Part shown: piece after piece, positions 1 through 9,059 of the stretch
Layout: every line of letters begins with the position of its first letter
Numbering within the stretch: the first letter of the stretch is position 1
Assembly (NCBI GenBank): GCA_964531675.1
Contig: CAZHFW010000014.1
Location: 1-64,000 of the forward strand
From: CAZHFW01 sp964531675
GTDB lineage: Bacteria; Planctomycetota; Phycisphaerae; Phycisphaerales; UBA1924
Length of the DNA: 64,000 nt
Direction: 5' to 3'
Translations under genes and position numbers: made by a program
Notes under the pieces: generated by a model
Seen by the model: only the letters and a program-made list of their open reading frames with translations
Told to the model about the DNA's origin: nothing
Databases searched by the model: none

Positions 1-364
1 GAAATCCCGAACAACCCGTCGCGGAATCCGATCCCGCAAAGCCCGAGGCCGAGGCCTTCCCGCCCCGCTCAACACCCCGAACCTCTGACGAGCCTGCCCG
101 GCGCAGCCCGAGCCCTTCTAGGCCCGGCCTACCTCCGAGGGGCGGAACAATAGCCGCCCCCAACAGCCCAAACCGGTCCCCATCTCAGGTCCGGACAAGA
201 CTGCCAGCGGGCGACGAGGTCGCCGCCTTCACCCCAGAGGGGGCACATCTTGACGCATCCACCGCCCACCTGTCAAACCGAGGGCGATTTGGCCCCCTGT
301 TTCCCCATTTCGCCGGGTCCCCATTTCGCCGGGTGGGCCGGGGGCTCCCCCCACCCCGAGGGGG
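1..364. other. Left-edge stretch with no supported gene
   Basis: I see no supported gene here. One plus-strand frame is open from the left edge and reads as a Pro/Ala/Glu-rich polypeptide, but it has no start in the window and runs on into the antisense of the HEAT-repeat gene, so it is not called. The only clear structure is a perfect 16-bp tandem repeat at 303-334. Confidence 0.6.
303..334. repeat. Perfect tandem repeat, 2 x 16 bp
   Basis: The unit CCCCATTTCGCCGGGT occurs twice with no spacer, about 30 bp beyond the stop codon of the leftward HEAT-repeat gene. Two copies are too few to suggest a function. Confidence 0.85.
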
Positions 365-1423
365 TCACTTGCCGACCGCTTTGAGGATCCCCGCCGCTGC
401 GGAAAGCTGGACCTGGGGCACCGGATCGGCCAGCATCGTGTTGAGCTTGCGGATGGCCAGGGGGGTGGCGATCTCCCCGAACGCGTACGCCGCCTGGGCG
501 CGGATCGCGGGGTTGGGGTCGGTCATGTACTCCTCGGCCACGTAGTCCCCGTCGGGGTAGCCGAGCTGGGCCAGGGTCGCGACCGCGGCCAGCCTGAGCT
601 CGGCGGGCTGCTTGGACTTGCCGTCACGCGGGTCCACGAAGTCCACGATGTTGCCCAGGAGCTTGGTGCTCGACTTGTCCTTCAGGGTCCCGAGGATCTG
701 GGCCGCCAGCACGCTGGCCTCGTACTCCTCCGGGCGGGACGTGAGCAGCGCCGCCCGGATGCTCTCCATCGCGGCCTCGTCTCCGAGCTTCACCAGGGCC
801 TCGGCGGCCTGCAGGTGCATGAGCCTGACTTCGATGTCGCTGGCCCGCGGAACATTGCTCGCCGCCGCCTGCCTCAGCATCGGCACCGCCGACTTGTCCC
901 CGAGTTCGCCCAGGAGCAGCGCCACGTGGGCCCGGATCTTGGCGTTGGGATTGTCGAGCAGATAGCTCGACAGCGGCGTGATGTCGGGGTTCTGCCCGCA
1001 ACGCTTGAGCGCAAACAGAGCCGCAGCCCGCACGTACTCGGAGTTGTCCGAAAGCAGCGCCGAGACGCGATCCGAATAGGTCGCGAGCTTGAGCTTCCCC
1101 ACCACCACGCACGCGACGGTGCGCACGCCCAGATTCGGATCGCTGATCCCCGAATCAATGATCGCGCCCAGCCTCTTGGGCGACTGGCCCGCGGCCTCCA
1201 CGCAGTTGGCGCGGATCTGGGCCTCGTTGCTCTTGGCCAGTTCCTCGATCTTGTTGAGGGCCGCCTCGCGGAACCCGGAGGCCTCCACCACCGTCACCGG
1301 GGGCTCCTTCGGAGCCGTGGGGTCCTTCCCCCGGGCCTGCTGGGCGCTGGCGGGGTGCCCGGCGATCGCCAACACCACCAACCCGGTCCCGATCCGCCGA
1401 CCCAGCATTCCGAAGAGGCTCAT
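365..1423 (-). CDS. Secreted HEAT-repeat protein
   Basis: A 352-residue protein with an N-terminal signal peptide (basic residues, then a hydrophobic core, probable cleavage after PASA near residue 27). The rest is a series of helical HEAT/PBS-lyase-type repeats of about 30-35 residues, recognisable by recurring segments such as NPNAKIRAHVALLLGELGD and NPAIRAQAAYAFGEIA. Such repeats act as protein-protein scaffolds; no catalytic residues are seen. The start codon overlaps the stop of the upstream apolipoprotein N-acyltransferase gene by 4 bp (ATGA), so the two are co-transcribed and translationally coupled. Envelope location is supported by the signal peptide. The partner is unknown. Confidence 0.85.
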   Translation of the reverse strand: MSLFGMLGRRIGTGLVVLAIAGHPASAQQARGKDPTAPKEPPVTVVEASGFREAALNKIEELAKSNEAQIRANCVEAAGQSPKRLGAIIDSGISDPNLGVRTVACVVVGKLKLATYSDRVSALLSDNSEYVRAAALFALKRCGQNPDITPLSSYLLDNPNAKIRAHVALLLGELGDKSAVPMLRQAAASNVPRASDIEVRLMHLQAAEALVKLGDEAAMESIRAALLTSRPEEYEASVLAAQILGTLKDKSSTKLLGNIVDFVDPRDGKSKQPAELRLAAVATLAQLGYPDGDYVAEEYMTDPNPAIRAQAAYAFGEIATPLAIRKLNTMLADPVPQVQLSAAAGILKAVGK

Positions 1424-3198
1424 TCCTTGGTCCTTCCGTGTGAACGATGCTCTGTCTTACTCGGTCCGACCCCGGCCAGTTCTTCGGATTCGGAGGTCCC
1501 CGGACGGCGCACCGTCGCGATCAGCCCTACGAGCCCCGAGATGGCCAAGGTTGCATGCCCGAACAGATCCCCGATCGATGCGTAAAGCGTCGTCCCCTCG
1601 CCCAGCGCCACCTCGACGACTTCGGAAGCCTCGGTCTGGCCGGCCTTGCCGTCGGCGCCCCGGATCGTCTGAACGACCCGTCCGGTCTGGTCGACCACGC
1701 ACGAGATTCCGGTGTTGGCCACCCGCACCAGCGGCGTCGCGAGCTCGACCGCCCTCCATCGCGCGCACAACGCGTGATGCCAGCGCCCGCTGTCGAAGGT
1801 CCCGAACCAGCCGTCGTTGGTGAGTTGCACGATGACGTCCGCGCGCCGGGCGCCTCCCGCGAACACGAGCTTCCGGCACACCGACGGGATCGTCGCCTCA
1901 AAGCAGATCGGCGTCACGATCCGCACCGGCCTGGCGTTGGCGTTGGCGATCGTGAACACGAAGGGATCGGTCCCCGCGGACAGATCAAAGTTCATCCCGC
2001 TCGCGCCCACACCGATCGTGAGGAACTGACGTTCGAGCCAGGGCCACGCGGAGATGTACGGCATCACCTCGCCGAAAGGCGTGAGCTGCATCTTGTCGTA
2101 GCGCCCCGCCTCCGCCGCGCCGTGGCGCACCAGGATCGCGCTGTTGAAACGCCGTTCAGGCTTGAAGTCGAGCGTGCCATCCGACCCCGCCTCCACGACC
2201 TTGAAGTTCAGATAGCCCGAGGAGCCGGTCAGGATCGGCACCGTGATCCGGGACTGCACCGCGAGCAGGTCGGCCCGGAAGGCGTTGAGGTTCTCATACA
2301 AGCCCGGGTACTTGGTCTTCGCGTCCTCGACGACCTTCCAGGCTGCGGGATCGAGCACGAATCCCGGGTACATCGTCTCAGGCCACACGATGACGTCGGG
2401 CTGCTTGGTCGCGAGCTTGGCCGAGGTTTCGAGCCAGCGCTGGTGATCGTCATAGCGATGACGCAGATCCCATTCGCCCTTGACCGACTGGGGCAGATTT
2501 GTCTGCAGCACCCCGATGCGCACCCGCGTCGGTGAAGCCCGAGGAGCCTCCAGGGACGCAACGCCCACGGATGCGCCCCACGCGAGCAGCGTCGCGACCA
2601 CGCCGATCCAGCGGCCGCGGCTTCCCATGATGACGTCCGCAAGAGCGCCCGAGAGCATCGCGACCAGGAAGCTCACGAAGTACGCGCCGAGCAGCCGCGC
2701 GGGCGACGCCAGCGCGGGCGCGTCGATGAGCGGATGCCCGATCTGGAACCAGGGATACCCATCCCACACCACCGCGCCGCGTAGCACTTCCGCGCCGGTC
2801 CACAGGACTGGTGTCAGCACCGCCGCGGGCAGTCTGGGCATGAGCCTGCTCCCCGCCGCGATCAGCCAGACACCGATCGCGGTCGTCAGCGCCGTGTACC
2901 AGACCAGCGGCAGATATCCGATGTTCGAGATGTTGATGACCCAGTGCCCCACGAACCCCCAGAACGGGAGCATCCCGATCCACGCGAAGAACGCGGTTCG
3001 GAACGGACGGGCGCGGCCGATCTTCGGATGCATCGCGACCAGTGCCAAAGGCACGACCGCCAACAGCGCCATGGGCCAGAGCGAGAAGGGCTCGAACGCG
3101 AGCGTCATCGCGAGGGAGAACGCCAGACCCGCGAGCATGGACGCGGCGCGGGGGCGATCAGCAAGCGATGGAGACTTCGGAGTCGTGGTTGCGGTCAC
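1420..3198 (-). CDS. lnt: Apolipoprotein N-acyltransferase
   Basis: Lnt transfers an acyl chain from a phospholipid to the N-terminal cysteine of lipoproteins at the inner membrane, the last step of lipoprotein maturation. The 592-residue product has several hydrophobic segments over residues 20-215 and then a nitrilase-like (CN hydrolase) domain. The expected catalytic triad is visible: Glu274 in VWPETMYPG, Lys369 in RYDKMQLTPFGE and Cys432 in PICFEATIP. The conserved NDGWFG and RAVE segments follow. It is slightly longer than the E. coli enzyme because of extra residues between Glu274 and Lys369. Translation starts at a GTG at 3198; a TATCGT hexamer lies 7 nt upstream, suggesting a leaderless mRNA. 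It overlaps the HEAT-repeat gene downstream. Confidence 0.95.
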   Translation of the reverse strand: MTATTTPKSPSLADRPRAASMLAGLAFSLAMTLAFEPFSLWPMALLAVVPLALVAMHPKIGRARPFRTAFFAWIGMLPFWGFVGHWVINISNIGYLPLVWYTALTTAIGVWLIAAGSRLMPRLPAAVLTPVLWTGAEVLRGAVVWDGYPWFQIGHPLIDAPALASPARLLGAYFVSFLVAMLSGALADVIMGSRGRWIGVVATLLAWGASVGVASLEAPRASPTRVRIGVLQTNLPQSVKGEWDLRHRYDDHQRWLETSAKLATKQPDVIVWPETMYPGFVLDPAAWKVVEDAKTKYPGLYENLNAFRADLLAVQSRITVPILTGSSGYLNFKVVEAGSDGTLDFKPERRFNSAILVRHGAAEAGRYDKMQLTPFGEVMPYISAWPWLERQFLTIGVGASGMNFDLSAGTDPFVFTIANANARPVRIVTPICFEATIPSVCRKLVFAGGARRADVIVQLTNDGWFGTFDSGRWHHALCARWRAVELATPLVRVANTGISCVVDQTGRVVQTIRGADGKAGQTEASEVVEVALGEGTTLYASIGDLFGHATLAISGLVGLIATVRRPGTSESEELAGVGPSKTEHRSHGRTKE

Positions 3199-3205
3199 GG
3201 TGCGA

Positions 3206-3211
3206 ACGATA
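3206..3211 (-). promoter_or_regulatory. Candidate -10 box of lnt (leaderless)
   Basis: TATCGT on the minus strand lies 7 nt before the GTG start of lnt, so transcription would begin at or within a base or two of the start codon. No Shine-Dalgarno sequence is present. No good -35 hexamer is evident. Confidence 0.45.
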
Positions 3212-3252
3212 GCAACCGCTGCGCGGCCGATGTACGGTCCACGCTCGCCTCA

Positions 3253-3283
3253 AAACGAAAACGCCCCCGAGTGTTCGGGGGCG
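3253..3283 (-). terminator. Intrinsic terminator of accD
   Basis: A 9-bp GC stem (CGCCCCCGA at 3262-3270 paired with 3275-3283, 4-nt loop) is followed on the minus strand by CGTTTTCGTTTT. It sits about 35 bp after the accD stop codon. Confidence 0.8.
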
Positions 3284-3315
3284 GGAAAGTCGCAATCCTG
3301 GTCGGGCTTCCCCGG

Positions 3316-4158
3316 TTACTTGCCGGAGTAGTCGATGATCCTGGCGATCTCGCTGCGCAGCTGGGAGCGAGCGACGACACGGTCAACCAGACCCGCCTTG
3401 AGGAGGAACTCCGAACGCTGGAAGCCTTCGGGGAGTTCTTGGCGGATGGTCTGCTGGATCACGCGCGGGCCGGCAAAGCCGATGAGGGCCTTGGGCTCGG
3501 CGATGATGACGTCGCCAAGCATGGCGAAGCTGGCGGTCACGCCGCCGGTGGTCGGATCGGTGAGCACGCTGATGAAGAGCCCGCCGACCTGATCAAGCCT
3601 GGCCAGCGCGGCGCTGGTCTTGGCCATCTGCATGAGCGAGAGGCCCGACTCCTGCATGCGGGCGCCGCCCGAGCAGCTCACGATGATGAGGGGAAGACCC
3701 GTGCGGGTCGCTTCCTCGATGGTGAGGGTGATGACCTCGCCCATGACGCTGCCCATGGAGCCCATCATGAAGGAGGGATCCAGCGCAACGACCAAGGCTT
3801 CACGACCCTTGATGAAGCAGCGGCCCGCGCGGATCGCGTCGGTGCGGCCCGTCTTGACCTGCTCGGCCAGCAGACGCTCCTTGTACCCCTTCAGGTCCTT
3901 GAACTTGAGCGGGTCGGTCGGCACCAGGTTGTTGAAGAGCTCAACGAACGAATCCTGGTCGGCGAGCTGGTTGATCCGCTCCACCGCCCCGATCCGGAAG
4001 TGATGCTGGCACTCCGGGCACACGTGGAGGTTGGCCTCCATGGCACGCCGGTAGACCATCTTCTCGCAGGAGGGGCAACGAAGCCAGAGCCCCTCGGGAA
4101 TCGCGGCCTTGCGTGCGGGGCGCACGTCACCCCACGTCTTGCTGGCGACCTTCGACAT
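3316..4158 (-). CDS. accD: Acetyl-CoA carboxylase carboxyltransferase subunit beta
   Basis: AccD forms, with AccA, the carboxyltransferase that moves a carboxyl group from carboxybiotin to acetyl-CoA to make malonyl-CoA for fatty acid synthesis. The 280-residue product has the AccD zinc ribbon (Cys28, Cys31, Cys47, Cys50) and then the crotonase-like core with GGARMQE and GGVTASFAMLGD. The frame is open for 78 more codons upstream, but the start at 4158 is chosen because it begins right before the zinc ribbon, gives the family's normal length and has a GGAGG about 12 nt upstream. No accA or accBC is present in the window. A strong terminator follows. Confidence 0.95.
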   Translation of the reverse strand: MSKVASKTWGDVRPARKAAIPEGLWLRCPSCEKMVYRRAMEANLHVCPECQHHFRIGAVERINQLADQDSFVELFNNLVPTDPLKFKDLKGYKERLLAEQVKTGRTDAIRAGRCFIKGREALVVALDPSFMMGSMGSVMGEVITLTIEEATRTGLPLIIVSCSGGARMQESGLSLMQMAKTSAALARLDQVGGLFISVLTDPTTGGVTASFAMLGDVIIAEPKALIGFAGPRVIQQTIRQELPEGFQRSEFLLKAGLVDRVVARSQLRSEIARIIDYSGK

Positions 4159-4438
4159 GTTCCGCCTTGCCTCCACGCGATTCACCCGTCGTCCTTTCGG
4201 GAGGGGCCGCCTTCCAGCGATCGGCTCCGCCTGCCTTCCCTGCGAGCATCCTGCCCGCGAGCGGTCGCCCAGAACTCCGGCGACCGGCGGGACTCGCTTG
4301 GAGCCGTCCCGCACGAACGAGCACCCCAGCCCGGAAGTTCGCCAATGAGACGTCCCCCCGAACCGATCGAGGCCAAGTTTAGCCAGAACCACGCCTCAGT
4401 ACCAGCAAGTCCTTAGTGCACGCTTACTTACAGGACCT

Positions 4439-5155
4439 TCAGGCCCCCACTGGTGCAACGGCGGTGGACAACGCCCGGCCCCCGATGGCTGCAATTGCCT
4501 TGGAACGCTCTCCGGGGGCGAGTCCGAAAACCGAGGACCCCGCGACGAGCATGTCGCAGCCCGCGTCCCGGCAGGCTTGGGCGGTCTGAGGCCCGATGCC
4601 GCCATCCATCTCCAGCCTCTGCTCGGGCCTGAGCTTGGCGCGAATGGTCCGGACCTTGTCGAGGACATCGGCGATGAACGCCTGCCCGCCGAAGCCCGGG
4701 TTCACCGACATCACCAGCACCATGTCCGCGTGGTGGACGACAGGCAACACCTTTTCCACAGGCGTCGGCGGGTTGATCGCGATCCCCGCGGTCATCCCCT
4801 TGGCCCGGATCTTGTCCATCAGCGCCATCGCAGCGTCCGGGGCCGCGACCTCGATGTGGAACGTGAAGTGGTCCGCCCCCGCCTTGGCGAAGGCGTCCAG
4901 GTACGACTCGGGGTGGGTCACCATCAAATGGACATCGAGGTACGCGTCGGGGAGCGCCTTGCGGAGCCAGCGGCACATGTCCGGGCCCATGGTCAGGTTG
5001 GGGACAAAGTGCCCATCCATGACGTCCAGATGCAGCGCATCGCCCCCGGCCCGGAGTGACTGGCCCGCGTCCTCGGCCATGCGGGCAAAGTCCGCCGCCA
5101 GGATCGAGGGCAGGACCATCGGGAGCCGGGGTGGGGACGAAAGCTTGAAGGGCAT
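4439..5155 (-). CDS. rpe: Ribulose-phosphate 3-epimerase
   Basis: Rpe interconverts ribulose 5-phosphate and xylulose 5-phosphate in the pentose phosphate pathway. The 238-residue TIM-barrel product shows the family signatures HLDVMDGHFVPNLTMGP, DVHLMV, the second catalytic aspartate and phosphate-binding region in MDGGI, and MSVNPGFGGQAF. The frame extends 11 codons upstream of the chosen start. I prefer 5155 because a TACAGT hexamer lies 6 nt before that ATG, as in several other apparently leaderless genes here. It lies between accD (same strand, 280 bp downstream) and the divergent pyrophosphorylase gene. Confidence 0.95.
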   Translation of the reverse strand: MPFKLSSPPRLPMVLPSILAADFARMAEDAGQSLRAGGDALHLDVMDGHFVPNLTMGPDMCRWLRKALPDAYLDVHLMVTHPESYLDAFAKAGADHFTFHIEVAAPDAAMALMDKIRAKGMTAGIAINPPTPVEKVLPVVHHADMVLVMSVNPGFGGQAFIADVLDKVRTIRAKLRPEQRLEMDGGIGPQTAQACRDAGCDMLVAGSSVFGLAPGERSKAIAAIGGRALSTAVAPVGA

Positions 5156-5161
5156 CGGCAG

Positions 5162-5167
5162 ACTGTA
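5162..5167 (-). promoter_or_regulatory. Candidate -10 box of rpe (leaderless)
   Basis: TACAGT on the minus strand ends 6 nt before the ATG at 5155, with no Shine-Dalgarno sequence. It supports that start over the more upstream ATG. Confidence 0.45.
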
Positions 5168-5261
5168 AGCCCGCGAACCCGGCTGCACAGTCTTCAGGCC
5201 GGCCCGGTGTACGATCGGCTCCCCAGATTCATCCGTTCTTCCGGCTCAGCAAAGGCCCACC

Positions 5262-6692
5262 ATGCCCAACCTCGAGAGCTTCCGCGCCAAACTCACGCAG
5301 ATCGGTCAGCAGCACGTCCTGAACTTCGCGGCACAGCTGACCGCTGACCAGCAGGCCACCCTCGCGGGTCAGCTTGCGGCCCTTGATCTGGACAAGCTCC
5401 CGGCGCTGATCGAGAAGTACGTGCTCAAGCCCGTCGCGGCCTCCATCAGCTCCAACATCGAGCCCGCGCCGTTCTATCCGCACGATCCCGCCAACGCCAA
5501 GCGGCCTTGGGACCGGGCAAAGTTCGCGGCAGCGGGCGAAGCACTGCTCCGCGCCGGGAAGGTCGCGGCGTTCGTCGTCGCGGGAGGTCAGGGCTCGCGT
5601 CTTGGATTCGAAGGGCCCAAGGGCTGCTTCCCCGCCGGCGCGGTCACCGGTAAGCCACTCTTCCAGATCTTCGCCGAGCAGCTTCTGGCCGCCGAACGGA
5701 AGTACGGGCGTCCGGTGCCGTGGTACGTCATGACCAGCCCGCTCAACCACGCGGCGACCGAGGCCTTCTTCCGCGACCACAAGTTCTTCGGACTCTCGCC
5801 CTCGAACGTCATGTTCTTCCAGCAGGGCGTCATGCCTTCGGTTGACATCAAGAGCGGCAAGCTTCTGATGACCTCCAGGTTCGAGCTGGCGACCAACCCC
5901 GACGGTCACGGCGGCTCGATCACCGCGCTGCACAAATCCGGCGCGCTGGCGGACATGAAGCGCCGCGGCGTTGAGCACCTCTCGTACTTCCAGGTCGACA
6001 ACCCGCACGTGAAGATCTGCGACCCGATCTTCCTGGGCCTGCACGCGACGGCGCCCGACTCGTCGGGCGAGATGTCGAGCAAGATGCTCGCGAAGGTCAG
6101 CGTGTCGGAAAAGGTCGGCGTCTTCTGCCTCGTGGACGGAAAGCTCGACATGATCGAGTACTCCGACCTGCCTCCGGCGCTGGCGAACGCGACCAACGCC
6201 GACGGGTCGATCCGCTTCATCGCGGGCAATCCCGCGATCCACATCCTGGCGGTGAAGTTCATCGACAAGCTCACGAGCAACGCGAGCTTCGAGCTCCCCT
6301 ACCACCGCGCCGAGAAGAAGGTGCCTTGCATCGACCCGGTCTCGGGAGAGGCGATCAACCCGAGCGCCAACAACGGCGTAAAGCTCGAGAAGTTCGTCTT
6401 CGACGCCCTCAACCGCGCCGACAAGTCGCTGGTCTACGAGACCGACCGCGTCGAGGAGTTCGCGCCCATCAAGAACGCCAGGGGCGTGGACAGCGTCGAG
6501 AGCTCCAAGAAGCTCCAGACCGAGCGGGCCGCACGCTGGCTTGCCGCAGCGGGCGTCCCGATCCCTCGCTCCGCTTCGGGCGAGCCCGATTGCGTCATTG
6601 AGCTTTCGCCGCTGACCGCGCTTGCGCCCGAGGATCTCAAGCCCCTTGCGAGCAAGATCCGCATCGAGCGCGGCGCCAAGACTCTGCTCTAA
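5262..6692 (+). CDS. UDP-N-acetylglucosamine/UDP-sugar pyrophosphorylase (UDPGP family)
   Basis: The 476-residue protein belongs to the eukaryote-like UDPGP/UAP1 family, which makes UDP-sugars from UTP and sugar 1-phosphate. An N-terminal helical region (residues 1-95) precedes the nucleotidyltransferase core with the signature VVAGGQGSRLGFEGPKG near residues 104-120. Later segments typical of UAP follow, including DGHGGSITAL, YFQVDNPHVKI and a C-terminal ERAARWL region. Bacteria usually use GlmU or GalU instead, so this type is notable; whether the substrate is GlcNAc-1-P or another sugar-1-P cannot be read from sequence. It is divergent from rpe, with a TACGAT hexamer at 5210-5215 as a possible -10 box. 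Confidence 0.85.
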   Translation: MPNLESFRAKLTQIGQQHVLNFAAQLTADQQATLAGQLAALDLDKLPALIEKYVLKPVAASISSNIEPAPFYPHDPANAKRPWDRAKFAAAGEALLRAGKVAAFVVAGGQGSRLGFEGPKGCFPAGAVTGKPLFQIFAEQLLAAERKYGRPVPWYVMTSPLNHAATEAFFRDHKFFGLSPSNVMFFQQGVMPSVDIKSGKLLMTSRFELATNPDGHGGSITALHKSGALADMKRRGVEHLSYFQVDNPHVKICDPIFLGLHATAPDSSGEMSSKMLAKVSVSEKVGVFCLVDGKLDMIEYSDLPPALANATNADGSIRFIAGNPAIHILAVKFIDKLTSNASFELPYHRAEKKVPCIDPVSGEAINPSANNGVKLEKFVFDALNRADKSLVYETDRVEEFAPIKNARGVDSVESSKKLQTERAARWLAAAGVPIPRSASGEPDCVIELSPLTALAPEDLKPLASKIRIERGAKTLL

Positions 6693-6716
6693 TCCGCATC
6701 AGGCGACGTCGGGCTC

Positions 6717-6722
6717 TAGGAT
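6717..6722 (+). promoter_or_regulatory. Candidate -10 box (leaderless hydrolase gene)
   Basis: TAGGAT ends 6 nt before the GTG start at 6729. No Shine-Dalgarno sequence or convincing -35 element is visible. Confidence 0.4.
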
Positions 6723-6728
6723 TCACGC

Positions 6729-7604
6729 GTGACGGACCATGCACAGATCGCCCGCTCCCGCGTTGCGCAGTTTCCCAGTGCGCTGGTGAGCCGTTCCAGG
6801 CTTGCCAGGCTCGCCGATGACATCCCGGCGCTCCTGGCCCACCCGGACTGGAAGACGCCCGCGCCGGTCGTGCTCTGGTTCCATGGCCGCACGGCGTACA
6901 AGGAGCTCGACTCGGGACGCTACCTGCGCTGGGTCCGGGGCGGGATCGCGGCGTGCGCCATCGACCTGCCCGGGCATGGCGAACGCACCGAACCCGGCAG
7001 GCAAGAGCCCGCCGAAACCCTCGGCGTCCTCGAGCAAGCCATCGGCGAGATCGACTCGATCGTCGATGCGTTGCGGGCGCCGGAGTATCGGGGCATCCTC
7101 GACACCTCGCGTCTGGCGATCGGCGGCATGTCCGCGGGCGGGATGGTCACCCTGCGGAGACTCTGCGATCCGCATCCGTTCCGGTGCGCTTCGGTCGAAG
7201 CGACCGCGGGCTGGCTTGAAGGGCTCTACTTTCCGGATCGCGTGGAAGCGGTGCTCGGCCCGGGCGCGGGCAAGCACACATGGAGCGCGGACCACTCGCC
7301 CGAGAAGGTCGCGAGGCTCGACACGCTTTCGAGCATCGAGAGCTTCAGGCCCATCCCACTTCTGGCGCAGCACTCGCGGGCCGACCGCATCGTGCCGTAT
7401 GTCGTGCAGGCCCACTTCATCGACATGCTCAAGGCCCGATACCGGGCGCGGGGCGTTGATGATCGACTGGTCGAGCTTCAGAGCTGGGAGCAGACCGGCG
7501 CACCGGAGGAGCACATCGGCTTTGGCCGGGTGAGCCCCGAGGCGAAGACCGGGCAGCTCGCGTTCCTCACGCGCTGGCTTGCCCCCACGCCTCTCCAGGA
7601 ATGA
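6729..7604 (+). CDS. Alpha/beta hydrolase, probable esterase or peptidase
   Basis: A 291-residue cytosolic protein with the alpha/beta hydrolase fold: strand-turn VVLWFHGR near residues 47-53 (oxyanion hole), the nucleophile elbow GGMSAGG with Ser135, a candidate acid Asp in HSRADRIVPY and a C-terminal His in EEHIGFG. The overall pattern resembles the dienelactone-hydrolase/prolyl-oligopeptidase-like esterases often annotated as YitV-like. There is no signal peptide. It starts with GTG; a TAGGAT hexamer 6 nt upstream suggests a leaderless mRNA. The substrate is unknown, and the downstream MFS gene has its own apparent promoter. Confidence 0.8.
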   Translation: MTDHAQIARSRVAQFPSALVSRSRLARLADDIPALLAHPDWKTPAPVVLWFHGRTAYKELDSGRYLRWVRGGIAACAIDLPGHGERTEPGRQEPAETLGVLEQAIGEIDSIVDALRAPEYRGILDTSRLAIGGMSAGGMVTLRRLCDPHPFRCASVEATAGWLEGLYFPDRVEAVLGPGAGKHTWSADHSPEKVARLDTLSSIESFRPIPLLAQHSRADRIVPYVVQAHFIDMLKARYRARGVDDRLVELQSWEQTGAPEEHIGFGRVSPEAKTGQLAFLTRWLAPTPLQE

Positions 7605-7659
7605 CAGGACGCGATGGCGTGAGCGGTTGCTCCATTGGGCAGGATGCAACATTTGGCGA

Positions 7660-7665
7660 TAGGCT
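7660..7665 (+). promoter_or_regulatory. Candidate -10 box of the MFS gene (leaderless)
   Basis: TAGGCT lies 8 nt before the ATG at 7674, with a weak TTGGGC 19 nt further upstream (7635-7640). It supports the start at 7674. Confidence 0.4.
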
Positions 7666-7673
7666 TTGGCCCG

Positions 7674-8996
7674 ATGATCCCAGCCGACGCGTCCACGAGT
7701 CCTTCGAGCAACGGTTCTGGAGAGAAGCTCGCGCCCGACGCGTATTCGGCGCTGGCGCTGCTTCTTGGGATCAACCTGTTCAACTACATCGACCGGTACG
7801 TGCTCGCGGCGGTGGAGCCCTTGATCCGCAAGGAATTCTTCGCGGAAGGCGACCAGCGGTCCTCCACGCTCATCGGCCTGCTCGCGACCGCGTTCATGGT
7901 CTCGTACATGTGTGCCGCACCGATCTTCGGCTGGCTTGCCGACCGCAGACCACGCTGGGTGCTCATCGGCATCGGCGTGATGGTGTGGTCGCTCGCCTCG
8001 GGCGGTTCGGGACTGGCGATGGCCTACTGGGTCATGCTGCTCATGCGCATCTTCGTCGGGATCGGCGAAGCGGCCTACGGCCCGGCGGCCCCGACCCTCA
8101 TCTCCGACATCTTCCCGGTCTCACGCCGCGGGTTCGTGCTCGCGTGCTTCTACATGGCCCAGCCGATCGGCACCGCGCTGGGATACGTGCTGGGCGGGCT
8201 GGTCGCCAAGCACTCGTCGTGGCACTGGGCGTTTCTCATCACGCTCCCGCCGGGCATTCTGCTGAGCATTCTCTGCTTCAGGCGGAAGGAGCCGCCGCGC
8301 GGGAGCGCCGACAAGGTCGCAGGGAAGAAGACCGCGGGACTCAAGGACTACAAGACGCTGCTGCAGACGCCTTCGTACGTGCTGGCGGTCGCGGGCTTGA
8401 CGCTCTTCACGTTCGCGATCGGCGCGATCGCGTTCTGGGCGCCGCGCTATCTGTCGGAGTTCCGGCAGGCGGGAACGCTGGACAAAGTCGCGTCAACGTT
8501 CGGTCTGATCACGGTGCTCGCGGGACTCGGCGGCACACTCACCGGCGGATTCCTGGCCGATCGGCTCCGCCGCCGGGTCAAGGGCTCGTACTTCATGGTC
8601 GCGGGTGTCGGGTCGCTGCTCGCGGCGCCGCTCTTCCTGGCGTCGATGCACACGCCTTTCCCGACCGCCTACGCGTTCATGTTCGCGTCAATGTTCTGCC
8701 TTTTCCTGAGCACGGGGCCGGTGAACACGATCCTGGCGAACGTCACGCACCCCGCGGTGCGGGCGTCGGGATACGCGCTGTCGATCTTCACGATCCACGC
8801 CCTGGGCGACGCCATCAGCCCGCCTCTGGTGGGCTTGGCCAATGACCTGACGCGTTCGAGCGCGTATCCGGATGGGAACATGAACTTCGCGTTCCACATC
8901 CTCACCGGATTCATCGTCGCCGGCGGGATCGCGTGGATTGCCGGCGCCAGGTACCTCGACCGCGACACCGAACTGGCCCCGACGCGCGTCCCGTAA
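7674..8996 (+). CDS. MFS transporter, spinster-like
   Basis: A 440-residue integral membrane protein of the major facilitator superfamily with about 12 hydrophobic segments. The first segment, LLLGINLFNYIDRYVLAAVEP, and the GWLADRRPRW loop (MFS motif A) resemble the spinster (Spns)/general sugar-transport branch; a second RLRRR loop occurs mid-protein. An in-frame ATG lies 13 codons upstream, but 7674 is preferred because of the TAGGCT hexamer just before it. The transported compound cannot be predicted; in related bacteria such proteins are annotated as anion, sugar or drug exporters. Confidence 0.85.
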   Translation: MIPADASTSPSSNGSGEKLAPDAYSALALLLGINLFNYIDRYVLAAVEPLIRKEFFAEGDQRSSTLIGLLATAFMVSYMCAAPIFGWLADRRPRWVLIGIGVMVWSLASGGSGLAMAYWVMLLMRIFVGIGEAAYGPAAPTLISDIFPVSRRGFVLACFYMAQPIGTALGYVLGGLVAKHSSWHWAFLITLPPGILLSILCFRRKEPPRGSADKVAGKKTAGLKDYKTLLQTPSYVLAVAGLTLFTFAIGAIAFWAPRYLSEFRQAGTLDKVASTFGLITVLAGLGGTLTGGFLADRLRRRVKGSYFMVAGVGSLLAAPLFLASMHTPFPTAYAFMFASMFCLFLSTGPVNTILANVTHPAVRASGYALSIFTIHALGDAISPPLVGLANDLTRSSAYPDGNMNFAFHILTGFIVAGGIAWIAGARYLDRDTELAPTRVP

Positions 8997-9059
8997 CCGG
9001 CCGGGGCTCTCCGGCGGAAACACGCGAGAAAAGGGCTTCCGCGAGCGCGGCCGGTTTCC

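Noticed and set aside
3..545. A plus-strand frame open from the left edge
   Set aside because: It has no start in the window and continues about 180 nt antisense into the HEAT-repeat gene. It could be the tail of a gene entering from the left only if its stop lay before that gene, which it does not.
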